This document shows, piece after piece, positions 1 to 8,534 of a stretch of 64,000 nt of DNA (position 1 is the first letter of the stretch; every line of letters begins with the position of its first letter). A program made the translations under genes and the position numbers. The DNA is from Rhizobium sp. AAP43 (GTDB lineage: Bacteria > Pseudomonadota > Alphaproteobacteria > Rhizobiales > Rhizobiaceae), in contig NZ_LJHS01000002.1 in assembly GCF_001296045.1 (NCBI RefSeq), positions 124,001 through 188,000 of the forward strand. Reading direction: 5' to 3'. Below the pieces are notes generated by a model. That model was not told the origin of the DNA and did no database searches. It was given only the letters and a program-made list of their open reading frames with translations.

Positions 1-226
1 CGTTTACATCGGCAAGTCGACCAAGATCGTCGACCGCGCCACCGGCGATGTGATGTATGGCGAAGTGCCGCCCTACTCCGTCGTCGTTGCCGGTTCGATG
101 CCCTCGGCCAATACCATCATGGCAAATGGCCTGCCCGCGCCGCATCTCTACTGCGCCGTCATCGTCAAGCGGGTCGACGAGAAGACCCGTTCGAAGACAG
201 GCATCAACGAACTGCTGCGCGACTAA
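1..226 (+). CDS. dapD: 2,3,4,5-tetrahydropyridine-2,6-dicarboxylate N-succinyltransferase, C-terminal part
   Basis: The reading frame is open from base 2 and ends at the TAA at 224-226, giving the last 74 residues of a protein whose start lies outside the window. DapD transfers a succinyl group from succinyl-CoA to tetrahydrodipicolinate in the lysine / meso-diaminopimelate pathway. The visible part has the hexapeptide-repeat style end ([20 protein letters not shown]) and the usual DapD tail with [10 protein letters not shown], a [19 protein letters not shown] stretch and the terminal INELLRD. dapE, a later step of the same pathway, begins 150 bases downstream on the same strand, which supports the call. 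Confidence 0.93.
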   Translation, partial: VYIGKSTKIVDRATGDVMYGEVPPYSVVVAGSMPSANTIMANGLPAPHLYCAVIVKRVDEKTRSKTGINELLRD

Positions 227-376
227 GCGCCCCTGCCGCGGCAATGCCCTTGCCGCGGCGCCCCTCTGCCCCCTCGGCAGATGACAGTATCTGAGGGATC
301 GACTACTTCTCGCTCGTATCATTCCGTGCCGCACAGCCGTATGAACCGGTGGCAGGCCAATCCCGTAAAGCTCGAC

Positions 377-1573
377 ATGAACGCGACTAATCCTCTCGCC
401 GTCCTTCAGGCCCTTATCCGCTGCCCTTCAGTCACGCCTGCAGAGGGTGGCGCACTTGATGTGCTTCAGTCTCTTCTTTCGCCGCTGGGTTTCGCCGTCG
501 AGCGGATGATCGCGCAGGATGAAAACACGCCCGACATCGAGAACCTCTATGCGCGCGCCGGGAACGGCGGACGACATTTAATGTTCGCGGGTCATAGCGA
601 CGTGGTACCCGTCGGGGACGAAAAGGCCTGGAGCCTCGGGCCATTTTCCGGCGAGGTGAAGGACGGCATGATGTATGGCCGCGGTGCCGTCGATATGAAG
701 GGCGGGATTGCGTGCTTTATCGCCGCCTATGCCCGGCTGGTCGAAGCCGGCCGTGTGCCTGTTGGCTCGGTCTCGCTGCTGATTACTGGCGATGAGGAAG
801 GTCCTGCCGTCAACGGAACGACCAAACTTCTGCAGTGGGCTGCCGAGCGCGGCGAGCGCTGGGATGCCTGCCTCGTCGGTGAGCCGACCAATCCCGATGC
901 GATCGGCGACATGATCAAGATCGGCCGCCGGGGATCTGTTTCCGGAACGGTCACGGTGCGCGGGGTGCAGGGCCATGCGGCCTATCCGCATTTGGCGGAC
1001 AACCCGGTGCGGGGTGCGCTGTCCATGGCAAAGAGCCTGATGGTTCCGGCCTTTGATGCAGGCTCCGACAACTTCCAGCCATCCAATCTGGAAGTGACGA
1101 CGATAGACGTCGGCAATCCGGCGACCAATGTCATTCCCTCGAGCGCCAGCTTCAAGTTCAACATCCGCTTCAACGACCTTTGGGATGCAGACACGGTGAA
1201 GGCCGAAATCCTGCGCCGCCTTGATGCCGCAGCAGCTGATGCAGATCTTCGTCCCGGACGCGACCCCATCGGCTATGACATCGTCTGGTCGGAACGGCCG
1301 AGCCATGTGTTCCTCACTCGCGACAACGCCCTCATTGCATCGCTCACTCGCGCTGTCGAAACAGTCACCGGTCGTGTGCCGAAGCTGTCGACGACCGGCG
1401 GCACGTCGGATGCACGCTTCATCAAGGATTACTGCCCGGTGGTGGAGTTTGGCCTTGTTGGCCAGACGATGCATATGGTCGACGAACGGGTGGCCGTCGA
1501 CGACCTCGAAACCCTGACCGTGATCTATCAGACCTTCATCGAGCAATGGTTCGCCAATGCCGACGCTGCGTGA
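377..1573 (+). CDS. dapE: Succinyl-diaminopimelate desuccinylase
   Basis: DapE hydrolyses N-succinyl-LL-2,6-diaminopimelate, giving diaminopimelate for lysine and peptidoglycan. The 398-residue protein is an M20 zinc peptidase: FAGHSDVVP carries H73 and D75, GRGAVDMKGG carries D106, TGDEEG carries the catalytic and bridging glutamates near 140-141, VGEPT follows, and a late histidine lies in GQTMHMVDE. The frame is open upstream to 281, but those residues do not resemble the family, and MNATNPLAVLQAL is the usual N terminus, so the ATG at 377 is chosen. Its last 17 bases overlap the next gene, suggesting translational coupling. It probably shares a transcript with dapD. Confidence 0.95.
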   Translation: MNATNPLAVLQALIRCPSVTPAEGGALDVLQSLLSPLGFAVERMIAQDENTPDIENLYARAGNGGRHLMFAGHSDVVPVGDEKAWSLGPFSGEVKDGMMYGRGAVDMKGGIACFIAAYARLVEAGRVPVGSVSLLITGDEEGPAVNGTTKLLQWAAERGERWDACLVGEPTNPDAIGDMIKIGRRGSVSGTVTVRGVQGHAAYPHLADNPVRGALSMAKSLMVPAFDAGSDNFQPSNLEVTTIDVGNPATNVIPSSASFKFNIRFNDLWDADTVKAEILRRLDAAAADADLRPGRDPIGYDIVWSERPSHVFLTRDNALIASLTRAVETVTGRVPKLSTTGGTSDARFIKDYCPVVEFGLVGQTMHMVDERVAVDDLETLTVIYQTFIEQWFANADAA

Positions 1574-2153
1574 GGTCGAAATCTATCTCAGGGGCCTCTG
1601 GCTTCTGTTCCGGCAGGATGGCTCAGGCCTTGCCCATTTGGATTTCTCTGACCGCGGCGCCCTGCGTTCCTTCTGGGCGATACTCTGGGCAGCCCCCGCG
1701 ATCCTGATCTCTTTCGCCTGGTGGCGCATTCTCTATCTGCAGGACCTGCCACCCGGCCAATCCGTCGGCGGACTGTTCTTTTTTCGTCTGACGCTGATCG
1801 AAGCGACAAACTGGATCGTACCGCTTGTCATGGTCGGTATAGTCTGCTGGGTCATCGGCATTGGTGAGAAGTTCGCGTCGATCGTGGTCGTCACCAACTG
1901 GCTGGCGCTGCCGGTTTCTTACGGATACGGCGTGCTGGTTCTGCTAATGATGCTGGTTCCGACCCTTGGCGGCATCGTCACCTTGCTCTGGTTCGTCCTG
2001 ACCATTGCCCTGATCTCGGCCCTGTTCCGGATTTTGCGCATGATTGTCGGCGATCACGTGCTGACGGTTGCGACCATTATTCTGGTCCTGCTCGTGCCCT
2101 CCATGATCCTCTCAGAAATCCTGCAAGGCTATCTCGGCATCCTGCCCGCCTGA
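1557..2153 (+). CDS. Conserved inner-membrane protein of unknown function
   Basis: The 198-residue product has about five predicted membrane segments (roughly residues 38-58, 84-104, 107-130, 132-155 and 165-187) and short loops. It has no recognisable catalytic motif, and I do not know its function. The ATG at 1557 lies inside the end of dapE, so the two are very likely co-transcribed and coupled. It ends 10 bases before the convergent truA end, leaving no room for a conventional terminator hairpin between them. Coding support comes from its length, strongly hydrophobic composition and position in the dapD-dapE transcription unit. Confidence 0.8.
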   Translation: MPTLREVEIYLRGLWLLFRQDGSGLAHLDFSDRGALRSFWAILWAAPAILISFAWWRILYLQDLPPGQSVGGLFFFRLTLIEATNWIVPLVMVGIVCWVIGIGEKFASIVVVTNWLALPVSYGYGVLVLLMMLVPTLGGIVTLLWFVLTIALISALFRILRMIVGDHVLTVATIILVLLVPSMILSEILQGYLGILPA

Positions 2154-2163
2154 TAAGTGCCCA

Positions 2164-2919
2164 TCACGGATCGCCCGGATAATCCACCCGCATGAAGTAC
2201 AGGCCTGTCGGCGGAGCGACCGGGCCGCAGGCCGCCCGGCTGCGGGCCTCAAGAGCTGCGCGTACATCGGCGGGGGTCATCTTGCCCTCGCCCGCCAGCT
2301 TCAACGTGCCAGCGAAAGATCGGATCTGATTGTGCAGGAAGCTCTGGGCCGTGGCCCGGATTTCGATCAGGTCGCCATCCCGCGTCACATCAAGCCGATC
2401 CAGCGTTCGGACGGGACTGGCGGCCTGACAATGAACTGAGCGGAAGGTGGTGAAGTCATGATGGCCGACGAGCTGCTGTGCCGCCTCATGCATGGCTTCG
2501 TGATCGAGCAGTTTCGGCACCCACCAGGCGCGGTTCGCCTCCAGTGCCAGCCGCGCCGGTCGGGTGATAATCCGATAGAGGTAATGACGGCGTAGCGCCG
2601 AGAAGCGGGCATCGAAGTCATCGGCAACGGCCTGAACGTCGACCACGGCCACCTGTTCGTCGGCCATAGCCAGATGGGCGTTCAAGGCATTGCGCAGCTT
2701 GACCGGAACCCAGTCACGGGAGAGATCGGTGTGAACCACCTGGCCCCTGGCATGAACGCCTGAATCGGTTCGTCCAGCCCCCCTAACGATCACGGTTTCG
2801 GCCGTCAGTGCGAGGATTGCCTTTTCGAGAGCCGCCTGAATCGAATGGCCGTTTTCCTGCCTCTGCCAGCCGACATAGGCGGAGCCGTCATATTCCACGG
2901 TCATCCGGAAACGGGGCAT
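2164..2919 (-). CDS. truA: tRNA pseudouridine(38-40) synthase
   Basis: TruA converts uridines 38-40 in the tRNA anticodon stem to pseudouridine. The 251-residue protein has the catalytic-aspartate motif [15 protein letters not shown] (D52), the N-terminal [18 protein letters not shown] and later the LYFMRVDYP end typical of the family. Its ATG overlaps the stop codon of fmt in the arrangement TGATG, so the two are translationally coupled. It is the last gene of a def-fmt-truA run on the minus strand. Confidence 0.96.
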   Translation of the reverse strand: MPRFRMTVEYDGSAYVGWQRQENGHSIQAALEKAILALTAETVIVRGAGRTDSGVHARGQVVHTDLSRDWVPVKLRNALNAHLAMADEQVAVVDVQAVADDFDARFSALRRHYLYRIITRPARLALEANRAWWVPKLLDHEAMHEAAQQLVGHHDFTTFRSVHCQAASPVRTLDRLDVTRDGDLIEIRATAQSFLHNQIRSFAGTLKLAGEGKMTPADVRAALEARSRAACGPVAPPTGLYFMRVDYPGDP

Positions 2920-3863
2920 CAGGCGATCACCGTCCCCTTGGCCACGGGCGTTCCGCGCAGGAAGTCTTCACCCGGCAGCGGCTTGCCGCCCGCCTTCTGC
3001 AGGCGCACAAGACTGACAGATCCGGTTCCGCAAGCGATCGTCAAGCGGTCGTCCACTACCGTACCGGGTGCACCTAAGGCGCCGACGGCCTGCTCCAGAT
3101 GGGAGCCAAGAAGCTTTACCCGTTCCGGCTTGCCATTGACTTCGATTTCGGTCCAGGCACCCGGGAACGGCGAAAGCCCGCGGATGTGATTGTGGACGTC
3201 TGTCGCCGGCCGGCTGAAATCGACGCGGGTCTCCGCCTTGTCGATCTTGGCAGCGTAGAGCACGCCGTCATCCGGCTGCGAAACCGTATCCAACCTGCCC
3301 TCCTCCAAGAGCCCGATCGCCTCGACCATAGCCTCGGCGCCGATAAGGCTCAGCGCGTCATGCAGTTCGCCAGCGGTCATGTCCGGCGCGATTGTCAATT
3401 TGCGGGTCAAGGCGACGGGGCCTGTATCCAGCCCCTTGTCCATCTTCATGACCATCATGCCGGTCTCTGCATCTCCGGCCATGATTGCCCGTTGTATGGG
3501 GGCGGCACCGCGCCAGCGCGGCAGGAGCGAGGCGTGACCGTTATAGGCGCCGAGACGTGTGCCATCGAGGATTGACTGGGGCAGGAGCAAGCCATAGGCG
3601 ACGACGACGGCCACATCAGCCTCAAGCGCCACGAAGGCGTCCACGTCGGCCTTATCGCGAAAATTAACGGGGTGACGGACCTCGACGCCGAGGCTTTCCG
3701 CCGCCTGATGCACGGGTGATTTCTGCAGGTCCAGCCCACGTCGGCCACCCGGACGGGGCGGCTGGGTATAGGCCATGACGATCTGATGGCCGGCTGCATG
3801 CAGCGCCTTGAGCGTGGCTACGGAGAAATCCGGCGTGCCCATGAAGATGATGCGGAGTGCCAT
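2919..3863 (-). CDS. fmt: Methionyl-tRNA formyltransferase
   Basis: Fmt adds the formyl group to initiator methionyl-tRNA using 10-formyl-tetrahydrofolate. The 314-residue protein begins [15 protein letters not shown] and has the catalytic residues N108, H110 and D146 in [17 protein letters not shown] and GLDTGP. The C-terminal tRNA-binding domain covers roughly residues 205-314. It follows def by 60 bases on the same strand, so the formylation and deformylation enzymes sit in one probable operon, and it overlaps truA by one base. Confidence 0.97.
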   Translation of the reverse strand: MALRIIFMGTPDFSVATLKALHAAGHQIVMAYTQPPRPGGRRGLDLQKSPVHQAAESLGVEVRHPVNFRDKADVDAFVALEADVAVVVAYGLLLPQSILDGTRLGAYNGHASLLPRWRGAAPIQRAIMAGDAETGMMVMKMDKGLDTGPVALTRKLTIAPDMTAGELHDALSLIGAEAMVEAIGLLEEGRLDTVSQPDDGVLYAAKIDKAETRVDFSRPATDVHNHIRGLSPFPGAWTEIEVNGKPERVKLLGSHLEQAVGALGAPGTVVDDRLTIACGTGSVSLVRLQKAGGKPLPGEDFLRGTPVAKGTVIA

Positions 3864-3923
3864 TCTCGTCTCGCCTTCAAGCCTTGTGGGAACGCATTGG
3901 CGGACCCGACATGTTCAAACCGC

Positions 3924-4436
3924 TCAGATCTTCGAGCGAGCGGCCTTGGTGAACCGCTTGATCACCATCTCGCGTTTGAGACGGGAGATATGATCGATAA
4001 AGAGGACACCGTTGAGATGGTCGATCTCGTGCTGCAGGCAGGTTGCCAGCAAACCGTCGGCTTCAACCGTCTGCTCCTTGCCGCTTCTGTCGATGGACTT
4101 CACCGTGACAGCTGCCGGGCGCTCGACTTCGGCATAATAGTCCGGGATCGACAGGCAACCCTCTTCATAGACCGAACGCTCCTCAGAGCTGGTAACGATT
4201 TCGGGGTTGATGAAGACGAGGGGCTGCCGCTCCTCGCCCTCCTTGGCAACATCGATCACCAGAAGACGACGCGGCACACCGACCTGGATGGCCGCAAGGC
4301 CGATGCCGGGTGCGTCATACATCGTCTCCAGCATGTCATCGACGAGCTGGTTGAGTTCGGAATCGACACGCTCGATCGGCGCAGAGACCTGTCGCAGAAG
4401 CGGATCGGGCAAAATGATGAGAGGCTTGATGGTCAT
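3924..4436 (-). CDS. def: Peptide deformylase
   Basis: Def removes the formyl group from nascent chains at the ribosome. All three family motifs are present in the 170-residue protein: [10 protein letters not shown] (44-53), EGCLSIP with metal ligand C94, and [10 protein letters not shown] with H136, E137 and H140. The start codon is an ATG giving [15 protein letters not shown], the usual N terminus. It is the first gene of def-fmt-truA. The 71 bases between it and the chemoreceptor gene upstream would hold its promoter, but I could not pick one confidently. Confidence 0.97.
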   Translation of the reverse strand: MTIKPLIILPDPLLRQVSAPIERVDSELNQLVDDMLETMYDAPGIGLAAIQVGVPRRLLVIDVAKEGEERQPLVFINPEIVTSSEERSVYEEGCLSIPDYYAEVERPAAVTVKSIDRSGKEQTVEADGLLATCLQHEIDHLNGVLFIDHISRLKREMVIKRFTKAARSKI

Positions 4437-4507
4437 GCCGCTCCCTTAGCGCATGTTCGATACGGAGGAAATCGAAAAACGCGCCGATTTCCGTCCGCAA
4501 ACGTCGA

Positions 4508-6016
4508 TCAGGCGGCCCTGCGTCGCCCGCCATGCGTCGGTGTGCCTGCAACGTCTCCATCCACGCGTGTCTTGATGTGGCTGAGCAGTTCGACAAGCCC
4601 TGCGACTTCGGAGCGCAAGTGGCGTGTCTCTTCGGATGTCCGGTCAACCATATCACTGTTTTCATGGGTAAGAACGTCGATATCGCGGGTTGCTTTGTTG
4701 ACCTCACTCAGGCCGAGCGCCTGGTCCCGGGCAGCGGTCGCTATATCCGACACGAAGGTATCAATCGCATCGATGCGGGCGATGATGTCGGTCAGGGCTT
4801 CACCGGTACCAGTGACAAGGCCGACGCCTTCCTTCACCTGGTCAGAACTCTGCGAGATGAGTTGCTTGATTTCCTTCGCAGCGTCAGCGCTGCGTTGGGC
4901 AAGCTGGCGAACCTCTTGTGCAACGACAGCAAATCCCTTGCCGGCATCACCAGCACGGGCGGCTTCGACACCTGCGTTGAGCGCCAGCAGATTGGTCTGG
5001 AAGGCGATCTCGTCGATGACGCCAATGATCTTGAAGACCTCGGTCGACGACTTTTCGATTGCCCCCATGGCGGATACGGCACGGGACACCACGTCACCGG
5101 AAGATTTGGCTTGCTGTTGTGTCTCGCGGACGGCAAGCGAGGCCCGCTCGGCATTCGAGGCTGTCTGGCCAACACTGACCGAAAGCTGCTGCAAGGCCGT
5201 TGAGCTTTCCTGCACACCGCTGGACTGACGTGCAGTGCGTCCAGCCAGCTCGCCCGAGACGCGGGCGATCGTATCGGTGCCAGTAAGAATGCCTTCCGAC
5301 GCACGGCGAACCGCCGCGAACGACACGTTCAGACGATCCACGGTCTCGTTGTAGAAGTCAGCCATCTGGCGGAAGTTTTCCGGCAGATCCGTTGTCATTC
5401 TCGCCTCAAAGTCGCCTTGGGCCAAAGCTTCCAGGCCCTTACGCAGATGCTCCATTGCGATCGCCTGATCGGCCTCGACGCGCGCGCGTTCTTCTTCCAG
5501 CGTCCTGCGGCGCTGCTCGAGCTCGTCGAGATAAACGGAAATCGCATAGTCCATGTCGAGCATTGCGGCCTTTACGATAGCCCGCTGCTTATCTGCAAGG
5601 TTTGCCGCATGTTGCTTGCCGAATGGGAATGGCCAGTGTTTGACGAGAACGCCAGCCAGAAGTTCACTGACCAGCATGGAATAGCCGCCGATATACCAGC
5701 GTGGTTCCAGGCCAATCCGTGCATGGGCCTTGCCGACTGCGGTCACGCCACGCACGTAGTTCTCGTCGAAATTGCCGCTCGCAACATTGTCCCAGTGGCC
5801 GACCTGCGCCGATTTCGCACCGTTCATGTGCCCCTTGTCGCGGAAGTGTCCGACAATGCGTGGGGTTCTTGAGATCTTGGCATACAACTTGTCAAGCGCG
5901 CCGCCGATCACATCCCGAATGGTGGGCCGCAATTCACTCAGCGTATTGCGCGTAGACTGATCAATCTCCAGGAAGTCCAGGCGTTCGGCAAGATCTTGGT
6001 TTGGCTTCGGGGTCAT
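4508..6016 (-). CDS. Soluble globin-coupled methyl-accepting chemotaxis protein
   Basis: This 502-residue chemoreceptor has no membrane segment. Residues about 1-165 are a protoglobin sensor domain: [27 protein letters not shown] and the [13 protein letters not shown] block are typical, with H98 the likely haem-proximal histidine. A linker with a HAMP-like stretch (about 190-240) leads to an MCP signalling domain whose hairpin tip includes [20 protein letters not shown] and [15 protein letters not shown]. There is no C-terminal CheR/CheB pentapeptide; the tail is basic (GGRRRAA). By family, it would sense oxygen or another haem ligand and signal to CheA/CheW, none of which are in this window. 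A GTG at 6022 is an alternative start two codons upstream. Confidence 0.9.
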   Translation of the reverse strand: MTPKPNQDLAERLDFLEIDQSTRNTLSELRPTIRDVIGGALDKLYAKISRTPRIVGHFRDKGHMNGAKSAQVGHWDNVASGNFDENYVRGVTAVGKAHARIGLEPRWYIGGYSMLVSELLAGVLVKHWPFPFGKQHAANLADKQRAIVKAAMLDMDYAISVYLDELEQRRRTLEEERARVEADQAIAMEHLRKGLEALAQGDFEARMTTDLPENFRQMADFYNETVDRLNVSFAAVRRASEGILTGTDTIARVSGELAGRTARQSSGVQESSTALQQLSVSVGQTASNAERASLAVRETQQQAKSSGDVVSRAVSAMGAIEKSSTEVFKIIGVIDEIAFQTNLLALNAGVEAARAGDAGKGFAVVAQEVRQLAQRSADAAKEIKQLISQSSDQVKEGVGLVTGTGEALTDIIARIDAIDTFVSDIATAARDQALGLSEVNKATRDIDVLTHENSDMVDRTSEETRHLRSEVAGLVELLSHIKTRVDGDVAGTPTHGGRRRAA

Positions 6017-6215
6017 GGACACAACGCGATTCGTTCACAAAGTTAAGGTTAAACAAATCTCTCACTTATTTCTGAACAGGAACTAAACGGAATGCCTCGT
6101 TGACCAACTTCGTGACGGCTGTCCGCTCACCGTCAGATCCGAGGAGCTGTTTTTTCGATCGGGGATGTTCACTCTTTGATCTGTAGGCGGCGGCCGAATC
6201 AGCTATTATCGGCGC

Positions 6216-7439
6216 ATGAACATCCAAGACATTCCGGCGGTGACCATCGGCTCAGTCACCCTTTCACCCGTGCTGCTCATGTCGCTTGCGGCAGCCGTGG
6301 TACTGATCCCAATCCTTCTCGCGTTGATTAGCGCACACCGCGCATCGCGGCAGCGGGCAGACATGATGGAGCAGGCCCTGCGGCGTGACGAGGCTGCGGA
6401 GATGCGGTTGGCCGAACTTCTGAAAGCCCAGGCCGAGATGCAGGGGCGCCTGGCGACCATGGCCGAAGTGTTCGGCAGCCGGCAGGCGGAGCTGAACCAG
6501 TCGATCAGCCAGAGGCTCGACGGCATGACGCATCGGCTCGGTACGACGATCACCGAGCAGACAAAATCGACGCATGACAACCTTCGGACGTTGCAAGAAC
6601 GGCTCGCGGTGATCGACGCTGCTCAGAACAACATCCAATCTCTCGCCAAGGATGTTGTCGGTTTGCAGGCGATCCTCTCCAACAAGCAGACCCGGGGCGC
6701 CTTTGGCCAGTCGCGCATGGAGACAATCGTGGCCGACGGTCTGCCGATGGGAGCGTACGAGTTCCAGTCGACCCTTTCGAACGGTTCACGGCCAGACTGC
6801 ACAATCCGCATGCCAAACAACTCGCCGCCACTGGTCGTCGATGCCAAGTTTCCTCTGGAGGCATGGAATACGATCCGCGAAACCGAGAATCCGGACCAGA
6901 AGAAAGCCGCAGCCCAGCAATTCCGCCGCGACATGGAAGTCCATATCCGGGACATTTCCGAAAAATACCTGCTCGCCGGCGAGACCCAGGAGATGGCGTT
7001 TCTCTTCGTGCCATCGGAATCGATCTTTGCCGAAATCCACGAGAACTTCGAGGGTATCGTGCAAAAAGCCCACAGGCAGCGCGTAGTGATCGTTTCCCCG
7101 TCCCTCCTGATGCTGTCTATCCAGGTCATCCAGGCCGTTCTCAAGGATCAGCGGATGCGTGAACAGGCGCACCTGATCCAGGGCGAGGTGGTGCGCCTGA
7201 TGGAAGATCTTGGACGTCTGGACGACCGGACACGCAAACTGCAAAGCCATTTCCTCGCCGCTCAAAAAGATGTCGAGCAAATCATCACCTCGTCCGACAA
7301 GATCGCCAAAAGGGGTGCAAAAATCGAAGCGATGGAGTTCCAGACCGCAGGTGCCTTGCCGCCGGGAGAGGAGCCTCAAGCGCAGGCCGTCGAGAGCCGG
7401 AGCGGCCTGCTCAAGCTGAGGGTTGTTGACGAAGACTGA
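6216..7439 (+). CDS. rmuC: RmuC-family DNA recombination protein
   Basis: RmuC proteins limit inversions at short inverted repeats in E. coli and have a nuclease-like fold, but the exact reaction is not settled. The 407-residue protein has one N-terminal membrane segment (about 17-39), a coiled coil (about 40-150) and the RmuC domain (about 150-360), including GAFGQSRMETI, PPLVVDAKFPLEAW and MAFLFVPSESIFAEI. The C-terminal 45 residues are variable. The ATG at 6216 has no visible ribosome binding site, and a TATTAT sequence ends seven bases upstream, which raises the possibility of a leaderless transcript. Confidence 0.92.
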   Translation: MNIQDIPAVTIGSVTLSPVLLMSLAAAVVLIPILLALISAHRASRQRADMMEQALRRDEAAEMRLAELLKAQAEMQGRLATMAEVFGSRQAELNQSISQRLDGMTHRLGTTITEQTKSTHDNLRTLQERLAVIDAAQNNIQSLAKDVVGLQAILSNKQTRGAFGQSRMETIVADGLPMGAYEFQSTLSNGSRPDCTIRMPNNSPPLVVDAKFPLEAWNTIRETENPDQKKAAAQQFRRDMEVHIRDISEKYLLAGETQEMAFLFVPSESIFAEIHENFEGIVQKAHRQRVVIVSPSLLMLSIQVIQAVLKDQRMREQAHLIQGEVVRLMEDLGRLDDRTRKLQSHFLAAQKDVEQIITSSDKIAKRGAKIEAMEFQTAGALPPGEEPQAQAVESRSGLLKLRVVDED

Positions 7440-7484
7440 GGGGCTGGTCCAAAAGAGCGCAGACAGCAAACAGGATCAACGCCC

Positions 7485-8384
7485 ATGATCACCGTCTTCG
7501 GCTCTATCAACATGGACCTAGTTGCCACCACACCCCGGCTTCCCAGCCCCGGTGAAACCGTACCGGGCACCGGATTTGCCACCGCAGCCGGGGGCAAGGG
7601 TGCCAATCAGGCGCTGGCGGCCCGGCGGGCTGGCGCGACAGTGAACATGGTGGGGGCCGTTGGACAGGATGAATTTGCGAGCCCTGCGCTCGACCTCCTC
7701 GAACGAGCCGGCACCGATCTTTCCGGCGTCGCCCATGTCGAGGGCCCGACCGGCACGGCACTGATCCTTGTGGGCGGTGACGGTGAGAACATGATCGCTG
7801 TTGTTCCCGGCGCGAATGGCACGGTCAATTCGTCCCAGGCCGAAGCGGCTGTATCCTCACTACAACCTGGCGACTTCCTCATGCTCCAGCTGGAAGTGCC
7901 CGCTGATGCTGTCAAGGCGGCGCTCGTTGCCGCCAAGGCGAAGGGCGTTCGCAGTGTTTTGAATACTGCTCCGCTGACGGCAGATGCCGCAGAACTGGCC
8001 GCGCTGGCGGATATCGTCATCGCCAATGAGACCGAATTTGAATTGCTGACCGGCCGCGAAACTCTTGAACCTTCCGCCCGTGAGGCGTTGCTGATGGAGA
8101 TGCATGGCAAGACGGGTCAAATCCTGATCGTCACGCTTGGTGCGGATGGGGTTATTGCTGCACAGGGTGGCACACTTCACAGGACGAAGGGGCTGAAGAT
8201 CGAGCCGGTCGATACCGTCGGCGCTGGCGACACGTTCTGCGGCTATCTCGCGGCCAGTCTCGATTCAGGGGTTTCTTTCGACATGGCCCTGCGGCGCGCC
8301 GCGGTTGCGGGCTCGCTGGCATGTCTCACGGCTGGCGCACAGCCGTCCATTCCGCTCGCTGCGGACGTCGATGCGTTGACTTAA
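7485..8384 (+). CDS. rbsK: Ribokinase
   Basis: This is a PfkB-family sugar kinase of 299 residues, the usual length of ribokinase, which phosphorylates D-ribose to ribose 5-phosphate. It shows the substrate-binding GGKGANQA (36-43) after VFGSINMDLV, the anion-hole / catalytic motif DTVGAGDTF with D249, and NETEFELLTG near 181-190. No ribose transporter is nearby. A nucleoside hydrolase that could release ribose is encoded 2.5 kb downstream on the opposite strand, so a link to nucleoside salvage is possible but inferred. A related PfkB substrate cannot be excluded. Confidence 0.88.
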   Translation: MITVFGSINMDLVATTPRLPSPGETVPGTGFATAAGGKGANQALAARRAGATVNMVGAVGQDEFASPALDLLERAGTDLSGVAHVEGPTGTALILVGGDGENMIAVVPGANGTVNSSQAEAAVSSLQPGDFLMLQLEVPADAVKAALVAAKAKGVRSVLNTAPLTADAAELAALADIVIANETEFELLTGRETLEPSAREALLMEMHGKTGQILIVTLGADGVIAAQGGTLHRTKGLKIEPVDTVGAGDTFCGYLAASLDSGVSFDMALRRAAVAGSLACLTAGAQPSIPLAADVDALT

Positions 8385-8534
8385 TATCGGTCACATCTGG
8401 ATCTGTCTTAGTCTAGCATTAAACAATCGCACATAGCTTTGCCGTGCGAGGGTGCGTCACTGCGCGCCTGGCTGTGCCATGACGGCGCGATGCCGATGCG
8501 TCTGTGTTCCGATGCTCCTGCCACCGAGGCTCCC

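Noticed and set aside
3786-5228. 480-codon plus-strand open frame across def and the globin chemoreceptor gene
   Set aside because: It is antisense to two well-supported genes and its composition is that of a shadow frame in GC-rich DNA.
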